A stretch of 64,000 nucleotides of DNA from Hypomesus transpacificus (taxonomy: Eukaryota; Chordata; Actinopteri; Osmeriformes; Osmeridae): the NCBI RefSeq assembly GCF_021917145.1, contig NW_025813938.1:992001-1056000 (forward strand), in the 5' to 3' direction. Positions 48,685-61,053 of this stretch are shown in pieces (positions within the stretch are counted from its first letter, which is position 1; each line of letters begins with the position of its first letter). A model generated the notes under the pieces. That model did not search any database. It saw only the letters and a list, made by a program, of their open reading frames with translations, and was not told the origin of the DNA. The translations under genes and the position numbers were made by a program.

Positions 48685-48807
48685 TTAGAAGTTCTTCTTT
48701 CTTGTCTTTTTCTTTGCAAAGTTGCAGAACAAGTTCAGCTCCCTCATCAGCTTGGACTCGATGCCATCAAGGACAGTGTAGAAAGCCTCTTCTGACCCAC
48801 AGTTGTC
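48685..48807 (-). other. Possible terminal coding exon, gene unknown
   Basis: Read leftward, an AG at 48809-48808 is followed by 40 codons and TAA. The peptide includes GSEEAFYTVLDGIESKLMRE and a basic end KKKTRKKNF. Codon choice and the helical, charged composition look protein-like. The acceptor has a poor pyrimidine tract. The other strand also has an acceptor-like CTTTTTCTTTGCAAAG here, so strand and reality are unsure. Confidence 0.22.
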
Positions 48808-49349
48808 CTGAGTTTTTATTTATTGTATTCGTTTCAGTTGAGAACATGTCCTCTCTCGCTCACAGACAGAAGTTAGCTACAGTAGCTAGTGATGCTTTAA
48901 AGGTAACGTTGGCTAGCTCGACATCCTTCGCTTCGTTTTTAGCTTTTTCGATCGTTTCTAGCTATTAGTTCCATATGTCTATACACTGACCCTGGATTAG
49001 TTACAAATTGATTCCACTCTTTAATCTCAACTCTTTCTCAGAAAAACTGATACTCAATCAGTGGCCTACGATGTAAAGCACCTGCTCATGCCCACCCATC
49101 ATTACCATTAGCCAATCTACAGTGAATTGCGGCCTGTTCCCAATCATTGCCTGTCCAGTCATCAAACTAACACACACAACATTAAATCATGATACTTAGT
49201 TTTTTTGTAAACAATTTGTATTTGATTCTGATTGGATAATTATCAAGATGAGGGCCAAGCAAGCCTTGTATAGACTGTATATAGCCTAAACATAAATAAG
49301 AAAAAGAAAATTCACAGATCATGGAGGGCCGCTCTATGCCCAAGGGCCC

Positions 49350-49418
49350 CTGGGCACGTGCCCAGATTGCCCATATGGTAGATCCACATTTTTATAATTG
49401 TGGATCTAATATATGGGC
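49350..49418. repeat. Palindrome plus hairpin, foldback-element relic
   Basis: CTGGGCACGTGCCCAG (49350-49365) is a perfect palindrome. It is followed by a hairpin with 20-bp arms at 49369-49388 and 49399-49418 (18 of 20 paired, GCCCATAT at the outer end). Likely the end of a non-autonomous DNA transposon. Confidence 0.75.
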
Positions 49419-51221
49419 ATTGTTATAATCATCCTATCATTGTTGTTGCTAAGCTTCTGAAGACACCACAGTTTGGTTCGTGAACTCACGCGCACTTTAA
49501 TTTCCTAACAGGTGAAAGCTATTTCAAACTGCACGTGGACGTGAACGATGTGGCGCGAAACGGATTATGTCAGGAGAGAAGCATGGCTACTCAGCAATTT
49601 GTAAAATAGACTACTGTCTATAAACCGCCCAGTGATAGCAATGGGACCAACGGCTAAACTCAGTTTTGTAGACGACTTAAATTCACAGAAGTCTAGCATC
49701 ACAGTTATGGACCTCAGCCAAGAATAGCCTACTATCCAGGCTTTGTAAAGTGCATAACTAATAATTATTATATTTGTTCAATAAATGAGTTATCTTTTTA
49801 TGAAAGATATGGAGCCTACTCTACACATTGAAGATAAATTGGCCAATTGATTTTTCTCCATGATGATGCAGCCTATGTCCCTGTTTCAGCGCAATGTTTA
49901 CATGCATTGCTGCATACAAAAGAAAATGCATGTTTCTCCAGTCTGCTCCTCTAAGCCAATCTAAAGTGGTACTTAACATGACCTTTCTGACTTTTAACCC
50001 TAATCCTACACACTTTAAACCCTATTTATGGCAGCCTTCCTAAGCCTATTCCAATGTTCTAACACCCTCTTGTCTCATGACTACAGGCTAACAAACCTCA
50101 TGTAGCTCCATGGTTGGCATACACACACTGAGACACTGAAGTGTGTGTAGTGTACTTTAATATAGACTATACAATACATTAGGACTATAGTAGACCTACT
50201 AGGCCGAATGAAAACGTGTTGTACACAATGGAAACCGTAATTAAAATATACGTTTTTGTATTATCGGGTCAAATTTAATTTGAAGTATTAGTCACTCGGT
50301 TTTAATGACAAATCTGCGTTGATTAATAGCTGATTTTTTCACAATCCTTTAATTGTTTCCTGTTGTTTGCCAAATATGGTTCTGACATCCGGTAAATCAC
50401 AAATCAGGCAGAAAAGTGTTTTGTGGAACCAGGTGTTTTCCCTCCATGGGAATCATGTGTTTACAAGATTGTGCCTGTGAAAGACCTAGTTTTTCTGACT
50501 TTCTCTCACACGAAACGTTTGTATTTTGAAAGCTGCAAGCTGCCCACATAGTGTCGTCACCCGACTCGTTTTCCGCTGTAAACTGTTTGGATTCAAAGAA
50601 CTAATCCACCTTCAGCGATTGGCCCAAAGCCCCGCTACACAGCAAACAGATCATTTGGTCGAAAAGTCTCAATTTAAAAGGGACAATTTAATTCTTACAA
50701 CACATCCTCCTCCTCATGTTTTTTAACAAGTTACTATTCAGGGAAAGATATCAAAAGGAATGGTTAGCCTATGTTTCATTAAACAAGTTACAAAGTATAA
50801 CATATTTATCTGAGATCAATTGCTTATCATGCATAGAATGTGTGTTAATTTAAATATATGTGAATACAATATTCTTTGTACCATTTGGCAACATAGGTCT
50901 CAAGAATAATAGTCTACATTAAACATGTTTTCCTCCCCAATGTCTAAAAAAGCAATAATTATAACCATCAGTCATGTTTAATACTGAGTTGATTGTTACA
51001 TGAAGACCTCATTGGGATTTTGGAGTATAGCCAAGACACAGCTGTGCTCTCAACAGTCCATCCAAAACAGAAAAGAAAAAAAATCTTTGTCCTTTCCTCA
51101 TTGCTCCTAACAAGATAATACAGCAGTCTAGGATTAGACCCTCTGTCCATTCAAGCACTGAATTATGACTTAAAAAGTCACTTGTTTGACAAAGAACCCA
51201 ACTGAAAATGATCATGTGTCA

Positions 51222-51492
51222 TCAGTGGTTGGGCCCGTAGTAAACTGAGCACTGAGAGTCTAGACTGATCGAGAAGGGCATGTTAAGGTCATACTCATAA
51301 ACGTGCTCTAGACAAGGCCCTCCTGCCCCCCTCGGGGAAGAGGGAAAGAAAGAGAGGAGAAGAGAGAGCAAAAATCACCTGCAACAGATTGTGCAAGAGC
51401 TCCAGTAAGGAGCTGCAGAGGCCCCCTTGCAGCTCTGAGAGAGCAACAGGAATCATATGCGCTACGCCGTGAATCAGGGCCTTGTCAAGTAA
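51222..51492 (-). other. Exon-like segments, gene unknown
   Basis: On the minus strand, 51492-51379 is open in phase for 38 codons (LLDKALIHGVAHMIP onward, leucine-rich) and ends CAG|GTGATT. Next come a strong pyrimidine tract and CAG at 51323, then a second open piece to a stop at 51224-51222 (NMPFSISLDSQCSVYY). The phases of the two pieces do not join in the most protein-like frames. It may be a non-coding transcript or chance. Confidence 0.2.
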
Positions 51493-52047
51493 CTCATGGC
51501 AGACAGAAAAGGATTGTGACTGATGTTCGTTGTGTGTGGTATCCCACTGCCGACTGGAAATGTGCGGTGGAAAGTAAGGGTTAAAAACACCTGGATTAAA
51601 AAAATCATACAAGTTTTTTGGGCGTGTTGAGATTTTAAGTTAATGCTCCTAAAGGGTCGTAGTAATTTGTGTTTTGAAATGTTTTTATTTTGTGAGAATA
51701 TAAAGGCAGGAGTCCTTATCTCAAAGGATGTCACCACTAATTGAACTGAAGAAAGGAATGCAGTGCCTTTGACTTCATTTCTATAGCTGTGGGAGGGAGA
51801 TGTGAGGTGGTGGAAGACGATAGCGAAGGAGATCTTTGTGAAGATAATGCTCCCTGGCCCCCAGTCCCTCAGACAAACAAAGAAAGTGAGTGATGTTTGT
51901 CCGAAAAACCAATAGTTGGGATCCCCTCCTGTCTTGATGTGTTGGCCACCTGGGAAGTGTCTTTCCATCAGCGCTCTGCTGGTGGGAGAGCTGGAGAAAC
52001 CGAGAACACAGGAGTCCCCTGCACAAACAGCCTGAATGACAAGTCAG

Positions 52048-52119
52048 CTGGAATCTAGGGGAAGTCACTCCGACTGACAAGGCATTCAAACATGCGACGG
52101 AAAGAACAACAAGAGACAT
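52048..52119 (-). other. Possible signal-peptide start, gene unknown
   Basis: ATG at 52119 opens MSLVVLSVACLNALSVGV and then TSPRFQ, with cysteines following (CHSGCLC). The frame continues open to about 51785. It lies upstream of the exon-like segments at 51.2-51.5 kb on the same strand, but no join was proved. Confidence 0.18.
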
Positions 52120-53179
52120 TTGGGGCCGCGACAAAGGGGGGTGGATTTAAAATGCGTAGCGAGGATCCCACAGTTGTTTACCAAGGACTTCTAAATAGAG
52201 CTCTGAACCTTTGAAGAGTTTCCTTGGAGCAGCACAGTGTTGATACGTTTTTTTTTACTTAGAAGTAACTTGATAAAACCACATGCCTCGTGAAGTTGTG
52301 TGACTCCATCCTGTGTTGTCTGTTAACTTCAGAAGCTAGGAACAAAACAATGCAAGGAAAACCATCAGCTCAGAATCTCTCCCTTCAAGCCCTAATGTCT
52401 ACTAAATCGGTCTGCTAATGAGATCACATTTGGACAAAATGCCAAAGCATCTTTCTAATGATGTGTGCTTACATAAAGTGCACTTACTGTTTAAGGAAAG
52501 TCTAATTAATTAGAATAAAATCCTGCTTTACACCTAGATCATAAACCTCACATCTCAAGACACATACGCAAGGCTAATGGAATTTATATTTGCTTTACAT
52601 TCATCATTAGAATGTCAGAATGAAAGGAATCTCCCTAGGCACATTCTAGAACACAAGAGTTGGCAAGGATTGGGTAAATAAATCATGTCATTAGCAAGAC
52701 AGCGTACCACACAACAATTCATTTCTCATTTTGTGACCGGTTTGAAGAGGTCTTTGGTATCACTTTCAGGTCCTCTCACATGATTATGTTTGGCGAGACG
52801 TATTCCTGACGGGATGCAGACAGATAGCGTTGAGACGACAGCTGCAAGAAGATGACGTCTAAATAGGAACATCAAAGTAAACGTGTGTAGCTTTCCGCAA
52901 CACACCCTGCGAGTCCCACAGGCCCTTCAGCATGACCCAGAGTTCCCTACACCGACCATCCCACTGAAACAGACCTCTGACTCTCTGGTCTGTTCATCTG
53001 AGATCACCCCTCCAGCTTTTTCTTTTACACGGTGTTTGTTTGACTAAGGATGCATTTCTCTCTGTGTGTATTCCAACCGGAGGTGAGTGAGTGTTGACGT
53101 GAATAGGGTAGACAAACCCCCAAGTTATCCCCTGGGTGATTTACAGACACCACCAGACATGGAAAACCACGATGTAATA

Positions 53180-53885
53180 CTTCAGGTTTTCTAGTATTAG
53201 TACTTTACTTCAATATAAATAAACCCAACTTTTTACTTTAAGTCTTAAAAACATTTACACAAATATCTGTACTTTCTACTTATTACATTTTCAACCCAGG
53301 CTCTTTACTTTAGCTTTAATCTGTATTTGGTGTCATGATCAATTTTATTTATCGTCATTGCCCACCTTTTCAATTCACTGGCTATCACGCACAACAAACA
53401 TAAGCTAGTTTCCGAATTCTTAACTTGAGTGAAAGATTGTAGTCGGTACTTTAATAACTTTAATATGTTGTTATTACACTATCATTAAACTGAGTGCACT
53501 TATCACACGGTTACACTGTTAATATGTTGTTGTTGTTACACTGTTACTACATCGTAACAGTACTTATCACTCCCAAATTATTTTTACACAAATATCTGTA
53601 CTTTCTACTTCTTAAATTTTCTAACCCGGCTTGTTGAGTATTTAGTATGTATTTTTCATGTATGTGGTGGCACGTGGTGGAGAGTGACACTAAAACAGGT
53701 AGTAGTAATGGCTTCTTTTTAACTTAGGTAGATTATATGTCAAAACCCATACTTCTTTACTTTCACTTGAGTGAAAAAGTGTAGTCAGTACTTCAACTTT
53801 TACCAGAGTCTTTTTAAACATGAGTATCTGTCCTTCTGCTTGAGTGAAAGATGTGTGGACTTTTGCCATCTCTCCATGCCACAGA
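53180..53885. mobile_element. Dispersed repeat with TACTTTA / ACTTGAGTGAAA motifs
   Basis: Repeated strings such as ATATCTGTACTTTCTACTT occur at 53264 and 53587. The end, AAACATGAGTATCTGTCCTT through CTTTTGCCATCTCT, recurs at 63925-63989. Such sequence is typical of an old non-autonomous transposon family in fish genomes. Confidence 0.6.
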
Positions 53886-54239
53886 AAAACTAAAAACACA
53901 CGACTGTTTGCTTCTATCCGGCTAATTTTTCGCGGTACGTCACCACTCCAGAAGAGAGACGGGCCACTTATTTATCTAAAATGCCCCTGTGGATTGTTAT
54001 CAGGGCTTAGGGGTAGCATCTACGGGGGGCGACCCCCTCACTGCGAAATGGGTGAGGAATGTGAAGACACAGTGGACCTCCTGCGCTCAGCGTCCCAAAG
54101 CGACCCAGGACCACCAGGACCAGATGGGTGTCCAGCCCGACATCTGTTCTCTTCTGGGTTCCCTTATCAAGCAGTTGTGAGTGATCACTCTGTCCACAGG
54201 GAGAAGGAAGAGGAAGTGGTTGTTTTTTTTGTCTTGTGA

Positions 54240-55700
54240 ACAAAAAGCTGTTGTAACAGTTGCATTGTACTTTTGATCACTAATAATTACAAGAAGCCTG
54301 GAAGATGGGTACTCAGGTTCAAGACTATCGTTCAGTTGTATTTGTCTTATGAACAACAATGTGTTCTTCCAGTTTCATTGTACTATTGCTTATTAAAGAA
54401 TAATTTATGACTGCAAGGTAAGTTTACTTTAGAGGTTCTGCAACCTTTAGCCATAAATCTTTGATGTTTGGGATGGAAAACTTGAGAAACAAAAAATTGT
54501 TAGCCACCTGAGTAGTCATTAAACCCTTTTAAAAGGGGCGACTTACTCACCAACATACCATGGAATTTGCAGTGTGCAAATGCTCACTAACTTTATTTTG
54601 AAGGAGAAAGTCTGTTGTATAACTTATGCCTGCACAATAACCAGCCAAACAGGGCTCAGCTTTGACACCTGTTTCAGGTCTATAACTGTTTCACTGTACC
54701 TCAAACAACGTCACTAACATCTCAAGCAGTTCATTCATTCCCTTAGGAGAATTACTGATCTATAATGTGACAGTCTGACATGTTGGGTGAAATGGGTCTA
54801 TGTATTTCAGACGAAGTGGCTTTGGAATACTAAGGCCACGTACAATTTTTTGCCTAGTTGCTTTGCCAATAATTTCAGTCTCGGTTTGAAATACCATTAG
54901 ACAGGAAGTGATCCTTTTAACTTTTCACTCCAGATAGCTGGAATCCTATTCTTTTCGTCCACATTTCCTTGTTGGAAAAAAAAGTCTGTCTCCCTGCAGC
55001 AATGAAGCAGGGCTTAAGCCTTGCTCGCTGTCCTAAACCCGTCACCCTAACTCACTACAATGCGTTCAGACAGAACTGAATCTCTGTCTAGACTGTTCAA
55101 ATGGACATCCATGCTCAAAAATGCTAATTGCATTCTCCTCTGTGGTTAAATATAGCGCCCAGACCAGACGACAGTGAAGGGGGCCTAACCAGAGAGGCTG
55201 CCCTCGTCTGAGCTGCATTAGGATATTTAGAGTTGTCCCCTGCGGCTACAAGGGCTTAACTATGGACATCAGTGACCAGGAACGCCACCGTTCTGGGATA
55301 AAAGGCAAACTCCCGGACCCCCTACCTCCCCCACAGGTACCTGTCACCTGCCCCACACGACAGGGGTACAGGTTTCATTCGAAAAAGGCAAGTCTTTTGG
55401 ACAAATGTGTGTCCGAACATTTGACTGGTACTGTATAAATACAAACAAGAAGCTGTCCCCCCAGACCCTCCTCCCCTGCCAGGCTCCCATCACAGGATAA
55501 TCTGACCGGTTAGGCTGGGATTGTTTGGAGTACGAGAGGGCAGGCAGGGTTTAGTGTGGGTCTGCTGTGGGTCCCAGTTGTGTTTTGGAGCGGTAGCCCT
55601 CTTACTCCTTCAGCCTCTGACTTGTCAGGACCCCCCCACCATCCCCACCACCCACACCCCACCTTCGGAGATGACCTTGCCCATGTTGAGGGAGCGAGCC
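54240..55700. other. Intergenic DNA, no gene recognised
   Basis: Mixed composition without repeats or a convincing exon pattern. Confidence 0.4.
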
Positions 55701-55717
55701 TTGAGCGTGACCAAAGA

Positions 55718-55752
55718 GAAGCAGAGACAGAGACAGAGACAGAGAGAGAGAC

Positions 55753-55795
<43 letters not shown>

Positions 55796-55836
55796 CAGAG
55801 AGAGAGAGAGACAGAGAGAGAGACAGAGAGAGAGAC

Positions 55837-55871
<35 letters not shown>

Positions 55872-55874
55872 GAC

Positions 55875-55905
<31 letters not shown>

Positions 55906-55920
55906 CAGAGAGAGAGAGAC

Positions 55921-55961
<41 letters not shown>

Positions 55962-56135
55962 CGGAGAGACAGAGACAGAGAGAGAGAGGGGTTAAAAGAG
56001 ACAGGGAGACAGGAGGAAAGAGAGAGAGAGGGGTTAAAAGAGACAGGAGGAAAGACAGAGAGCGAGACACTGGAAGACACAGAGAGGGAGACAGACAGAG
56101 AGAAAAGGAGGAGAGAGAGAGGGAGACAGAGGGAG
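55718..56135. repeat. (GA)n-rich purine tract
   Basis: About 400 bp of GAGA and GACAGA units. A 24-bp unit with GGGGTTAAAAGAGACAGG occurs twice near 55988 and 56030. Open frames of Arg/Glu (plus) and Ser/Leu (minus) are artefacts of the repeat. G-rich blocks follow at 56300-56355. Confidence 0.92.
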
Positions 56136-57504
56136 GGAGGGGGAGGCAGCAGTGCCTCCAGGGGAATCGTCAGGACTAGTGTGCAGCAGACTGGAGAGAG
56201 GCTGTTCCGGACCTAGGGAGTGGAAAACGGGATCAAAGAGTCGTCAGGGCAACCTGTGTGACACACATTGTATTAAATCCACACGGTTAATTTGAAAGAG
56301 GGGAGAGAGGGGGGAGTAGGGGGAGAGGGGGGGAGAGGGGGGGAGAGGGGGGCAGGGAGAGGTACCATGGTGTACTTCAGAAACTCATTCAGTTGACTTC
56401 CCACTCAAACTCCCCCCCCCCCTTCATGTCAAAATATTTTTTCTCCAAAGACCAAAGCCTTTTCATCCTTTTCGTGACTTATCATTATTAGAGCCACTTA
56501 TATGTTTGGCACTGTATCTTACAAAACCAATCATCAAAACGATTACCCAGTATCATAACTCTCACCGTATGCAAATATTCTCGATTAACAGAGTGATGCA
56601 AGATCAGCATCACTGACCATAACAAGCCTGTCGCTGCTTCACTGTGCCACAAGGACCTACAATATCTCTAGCGTAGGTCTATTTGAATAGGTCTTAACAC
56701 ATATCCCCAAGTAATGAAATCGCTGATCTGCCTAACCCTGTTTAAATCCTGAACCTGTTATAACACAGTGCCAGTTGAGCCGACATCAGCAATTAGTCAC
56801 CACACTGACGAACACCACAGGCTATCCGTTCTGTTCAAGGTAAATGTTATTTATAAAATGTAAAATAGAGACATTATAACTCAACACTATTTTTACTACT
56901 TGCAATAGATGTTTAAAACAACAACCAGAATCAGAATGAAGGAAGACTCCATGTTTTAAATGTTTTAATTACTTTAAATGCCATTAACTGACTAAAACTA
57001 ATGAACTGAATTAAAAAGTAGTGTACCTGTGAATGACCTAATTGGTGAACAAACAGTAAGTATTAACTACGTTGGCCCCCGGTTTGGCTAAATTCCTATC
57101 AAAAATAAGTTCAATTGACTGAATGTACAAATCTATTCATTTCCAACAGCAACAGTAAAAGGCAGAGGATACAGCATGTCTAGAGGGTACAACACGTGAT
57201 GATACAAAAACACTGTTAGCACACGAACATAGAGAGACATAGAGGGAAAGACAGGGAGAGAGACAGAGAGAGAGAGACATCGAAAAAGAGAGAGAGAGAG
57301 AGACAGAGAGAGAGAAAGAAAAAAAGGGAGAGAGGGGGTTGTTTTCTTTCATTACAACACGTCTGTACACCAACACTTCAAGACACCTGTGGCACATAAA
57401 ATATCCCCAATCACAGAGGTGTGGAGTCCAGCGTCTAAATTTGAAGAGGGGGAATTTTGCAAATACCCCTAGGAGGTCTTGGGACAGGGAGTGGACCTGG
57501 AAGG

Positions 57505-57577
57505 GGTCTGGGGGTCTGGAGGGCTGGAGGGGGCTGGGGGGGGCTGGAGGGCTGGGGGGGGCTGGGGGGGGCTGGAG
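57505..57577. repeat. G-rich repeat with quadruplex potential
   Basis: Units of GGGGGGCTGGAGGGCT type, with more than four G runs of 3 or longer in close order. Lies in the expected 3-prime part of arl15. Confidence 0.8.
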
Positions 57578-57864
57578 TAGACAGCAGCGAGGTGGTAGAC
57601 AGGGAGGGTCTTCACAGACAGTTGGAAGGCATTAGGGCATTGGACAGGGACATGTCAGGTGCAGCTGTTGTGCTGGCTGATTGATAGTTTGTATTTCACC
57701 CAATGGGAGACTGCTAGGGTACTGGCCAGTGTGTCAAATTAAAAAGCAGCAGCAGCAACAACAAAACATCCTTGCAAACATTTAACTTTGCTAAATCATG
57801 AACAATCCTACAATTCTGTCACATTTTTTAGGTCCCAAGGATACATCGAAACAAGATGACAGAA

Positions 57865-57870
57865 TTTATT
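57865..57870 (-). promoter_or_regulatory. Possible arl15 polyadenylation signal
   Basis: AATAAA on the minus strand about 1 kb after the arl15 stop. Other A-rich sites lie near, so this is only a candidate. Confidence 0.3.
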
Positions 57871-58711
57871 TTGGTCTTGGATTTCAGCAAAATAAATCGG
57901 TGAAACAAAATCTTGTTGTTAAGATTCCTTACAGCGGCTCAACAGTATTCCGATACATGTTAACTCACATATATTTATATCAGCTCAAGTCCATGCTTAA
58001 AACAGGCTTTCTGACTTGTAACTCCATCCCCACTCACTCTCTCACTCACTCTCTCTCTCCTGATGTGACTTGTACAACATTCTCCCTCTATGTTACTGCC
58101 TCTCTTCTCTGGAGGACCCTGGCCACACCAGCACATTCTACAGCACCCTCCTTCAGAGACCCACACACACCATGGAGACACGTATATGTAACCCCAGTAC
58201 AGTTCATCACGTAAGGCTTCAGACTACACAGTCCTATCAATGTTCATAGTGATTAAGTGCAAGTGAGCACTTTCAGCGACTGTACTTACAGTCGACCAGA
58301 CATGAGAATCAATGTGTGCAAGCACATACCTTAAAGTAATTAACAGGAAGTGATAAACGTGTTTCCAGACTGGTCGTGCCGTGTGTTTGTGACGATGCGT
58401 GTCTAAATGAATGTCACACGCCTTTGTGGGCTCGGCAGGGTGCCGTGGCCATGTGGCACAGATCCTGGTGAAGGAAGGGTTTCCCGACAGGAACTCGATT
58501 CCGTAAGTCGAGTGAGGCGGGAGCTGGATGGCGTCTGTCCGTCCTGTTTGCAGACACACAGCGGCCACCGGTGACTCCGCTACCCCGTGACCACTCTCTC
58601 TCTCTCCGTTTTCTCAAAACGGAAATGAGAGAGAGACGGAAGAAAAGCTAAGAGACAAAACTCTACAACCGACTACACTAAGAGATTAAGGGAGACCGGC
58701 ATCTGTCCTGT

Positions 58712-58802
58712 CTGTGTGTGTGTGTCTGTGTGTGTGTGTGTGTGTCTGTGTGTGTGTGTGTCTGTGTGTGTGTGTCTGTGTGTGTGTGTGTGTCTGTGTG
58801 TG
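58712..58802. repeat. (TG)n / TCTG microsatellite in the arl15 3-prime region
   Basis: TG runs of 5-9 units broken by TC. Lies about 70 bp after the arl15 stop codon, in its probable untranslated region. Confidence 0.9.
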
Positions 58803-58872
58803 AACACTGGCAGGTCTGGTTGTGCTTTGGAAGTTGTTGTTCTACTCCGGGAACATGAAATGAGAGTCTTCT

Positions 58873-59025
58873 TCATATCCTCCCTGTGTCCATCTCCTTC
58901 TCCTCCAGAAGGCTGATGAGCTGAACGAAGCTCTCCTTCACTGCCACCATGTTGTCTGTGGTGCAGCCTTCCAAGATCCACCTCTTGCCTCTCGCCAATG
59001 GCTCCAACTCAAAGTACTTCTTTAT
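58873..59025 (-). CDS. arl15: ADP-ribosylation factor-like 15, last coding exon (partial gene)
   Basis: Arf-like small GTPase; this exon gives the C-terminal 50 residues. An acceptor CCTTGTAG precedes 59025, then IKKYFELEPLARGKRWILEG, then the final helix (ESFVQLISLLEEKE) and TGA at 58875-58873. The match to human ARL15 (IKKYFELEPLARGKRWIL, LINLLEEK) is very close, while the last few residues differ. The remaining exons, with the P-loop and switch regions, lie to the right of the window; vertebrate ARL15 has very long introns. Its minus orientation, facing ndufs4, is the conserved arrangement. Confidence 0.93.
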   Translation of the reverse strand: MKKYFELEPLARGKRWILEGCTTDNMVAVKESFVQLISLLEEKEMDTGRI

Positions 59026-60224
59026 CTACAAGGAAAAAGACAGAGAGGGAGAAGAAGAAAGAGGGAGAGCAATGGTAAACAACACATCACAGGCAACATC
59101 TTGTTTTCGTGTCTCTTTCCCTAGTACATTATCGAAAACTTATTGTCTTATGATTAAGTCGGCAACTCTACAAATGGTGTCCTTGGGAAGGGGTGTTTTG
59201 ATAGTGCTTGTGTCATTCATTCCATGGTTGAAGACGGACACCCAAAGGCCTTTTGTCGTTTTGGAGCACGTCCTAAAAGGACACCTGCAAGGAGTCTGTT
59301 TCCACAAAAATATTTTTCCACACCTTCACTTATCGTTGTGGTTACACAGACACCTGTGTGGTCACCATGACGAGGCGCTGCCTGAAAACATGGCAGTCGA
59401 GACACACCGGAAAAATATATTTGGCCTTCCGATCCGGGAGAGCCTGTAATATGGAGTTCTTGGCAGGAGCGCCGGCTGTTTGTCACTGAGTATTATGAGC
59501 ATCATATGTTAGCTTTATGTTCAGTGCCTGATTTATTTTATTAAGTTGGCAGCTGATGACAATAGAAGAGACAGAGAAAGAGAAAGAACCAGAAAGAGAA
59601 AGAACCAGAAAACAGCTGTAATGTAAATACACATCTGAGGGCGGAGAGGAAATTAGTTTTGACTTCCATGAGGAGCCAGAACTTGTCATGAAATCTCTGC
59701 AGTTTCTTTTTTAAAGAGGCTTTTTAAAAACCGACCACTAGGCAGCAACTGGAAACACAATGAGGGGAATTCTGATGCCCTCGGGAATAATTTGTTATAT
59801 CAAACAGTTAAGTAGGACAGACGTTTCAAGCTGCTAAACTAACGAGTGGTCATTACATAACAAGGATGCAATAAAACACCTTTCATCGATGCTTGTTTTC
59901 ATGTGTTTCTCTGATGTTCATATATGGAATTCAAAATAAAAAGCAACAAAAAACTATCCGCACAATTCAAGATCTGTCTAGTTCCCTTCAACAGAAGACA
60001 AAGAGATGGGCGATGCAGATAGGAAAACACTGTATTTATATCAAGACATCAAGTACTAGATGTGGTTATCCAAATGAGGCGGGATGTTTGAGGTTGTTCC
60101 TCCTTGTGAACAAGGGCGGTAGAGGGCGGTTTGTCTGGTGGCCAGGACACCATGCTGTTACATCCAGGTGACTCATCACTCTCCTGAATCTCTGTCCACT
60201 TAACCCTTAGTTAAGAAAAAGGCA

Positions 60225-60480
60225 TTACTAATAATAATACATTTTATTTGTAAGGAGCCTTTTTTGCACTCGAAGCACTACAATACAATAATAATTAAAG
60301 TCATAGAGCATCATAGACAATAACAACAAACAATACAATTCATAATTAAAAACCTTTAAAAAAAAAAGGTTCGCTTTAAATAAAGTACTGCTAACCTACA
60401 GATTAAAAAAAAGTTTGGTAAATTCAACAGATATATGAAGCAGTTCCAGAGTTAAGCCAGAGGTGTACACCTTGTGAAAC
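60225..60480. mobile_element. Dispersed fish repeat relic
   Basis: AATAATAATACATTTTATTT, then AGGAGCCTTTTTTGCACTCG and AAGCACTACAATACAATAAT, then A-rich. This matches the general form of a common teleost repeat with ACATTTTATTTGTA...GCGCCTTT. The family was not identified exactly. Confidence 0.45.
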
Positions 60481-60730
60481 GTAGCCTACAGTCAATCTTT
60501 TTAGCGAATAAAATTCAACGTGTATTCACCACTAGGTGACCTGTGAAATTGCTTTGTCTAGACCTGTGTGTTCTGTCTGGCTGGCTGTGCCGTGGTGTGT
60601 GACATGAGGGAGGGGAGATGGAGGGGTGAGGTGTTTAGTGTTCTGTCTGTGTTCCTCTCAGCCCAGTGCCAGCTAGTGGGGCAAGAGAGAGCCACTGAAA
60701 CAAGATGTTGCCTGTGAACTGTTTTGTTTA

Positions 60731-60748
60731 TCTCTTTCTCTCTTTCTC

Positions 60749-60811
<63 letters not shown>

Positions 60812-61053
60812 CTCTTTCTTTCTCTCTCTCTCTGTCAGTGGCCCCTTCAGCCTGGCCTCCAAGTGTCACACAGGTTTAATGACTGATTAGGTCACCTCAG
60901 CTGTGTTTCACCCAGTCTCTCTCTCTTTCTCTCTCTCGCTCTCTCTCTCTCTCGCTCTCTCTCCCTTGCTCTCTCTCCCTCGCTCTCTCTCCCTCGCTCT
61001 CTCTCTCCCTCGCTCTCTCTCTCTCTCGCTCTCTCGCTCTCGCTCTCTCGGTC
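60731..61053. repeat. Two (CT)n pyrimidine tracts
   Basis: 60731-60833 and 60915-61053, separated by about 80 bp of unique DNA. Both are nearly pure CTCTCT with CGCTCT interruptions. Confidence 0.92.

Noticed and set aside
55510..56216. Long Arg/Glu and Ser/Leu open frames
   Set aside because: Products of (GA)n repeats without codon structure.
60110..60170. Minus-strand string WPPDKP as an arl15 exon (compare ANHQDKP)
   Set aside because: Only a few residues match, with no supporting flanking sequence or splice sites.
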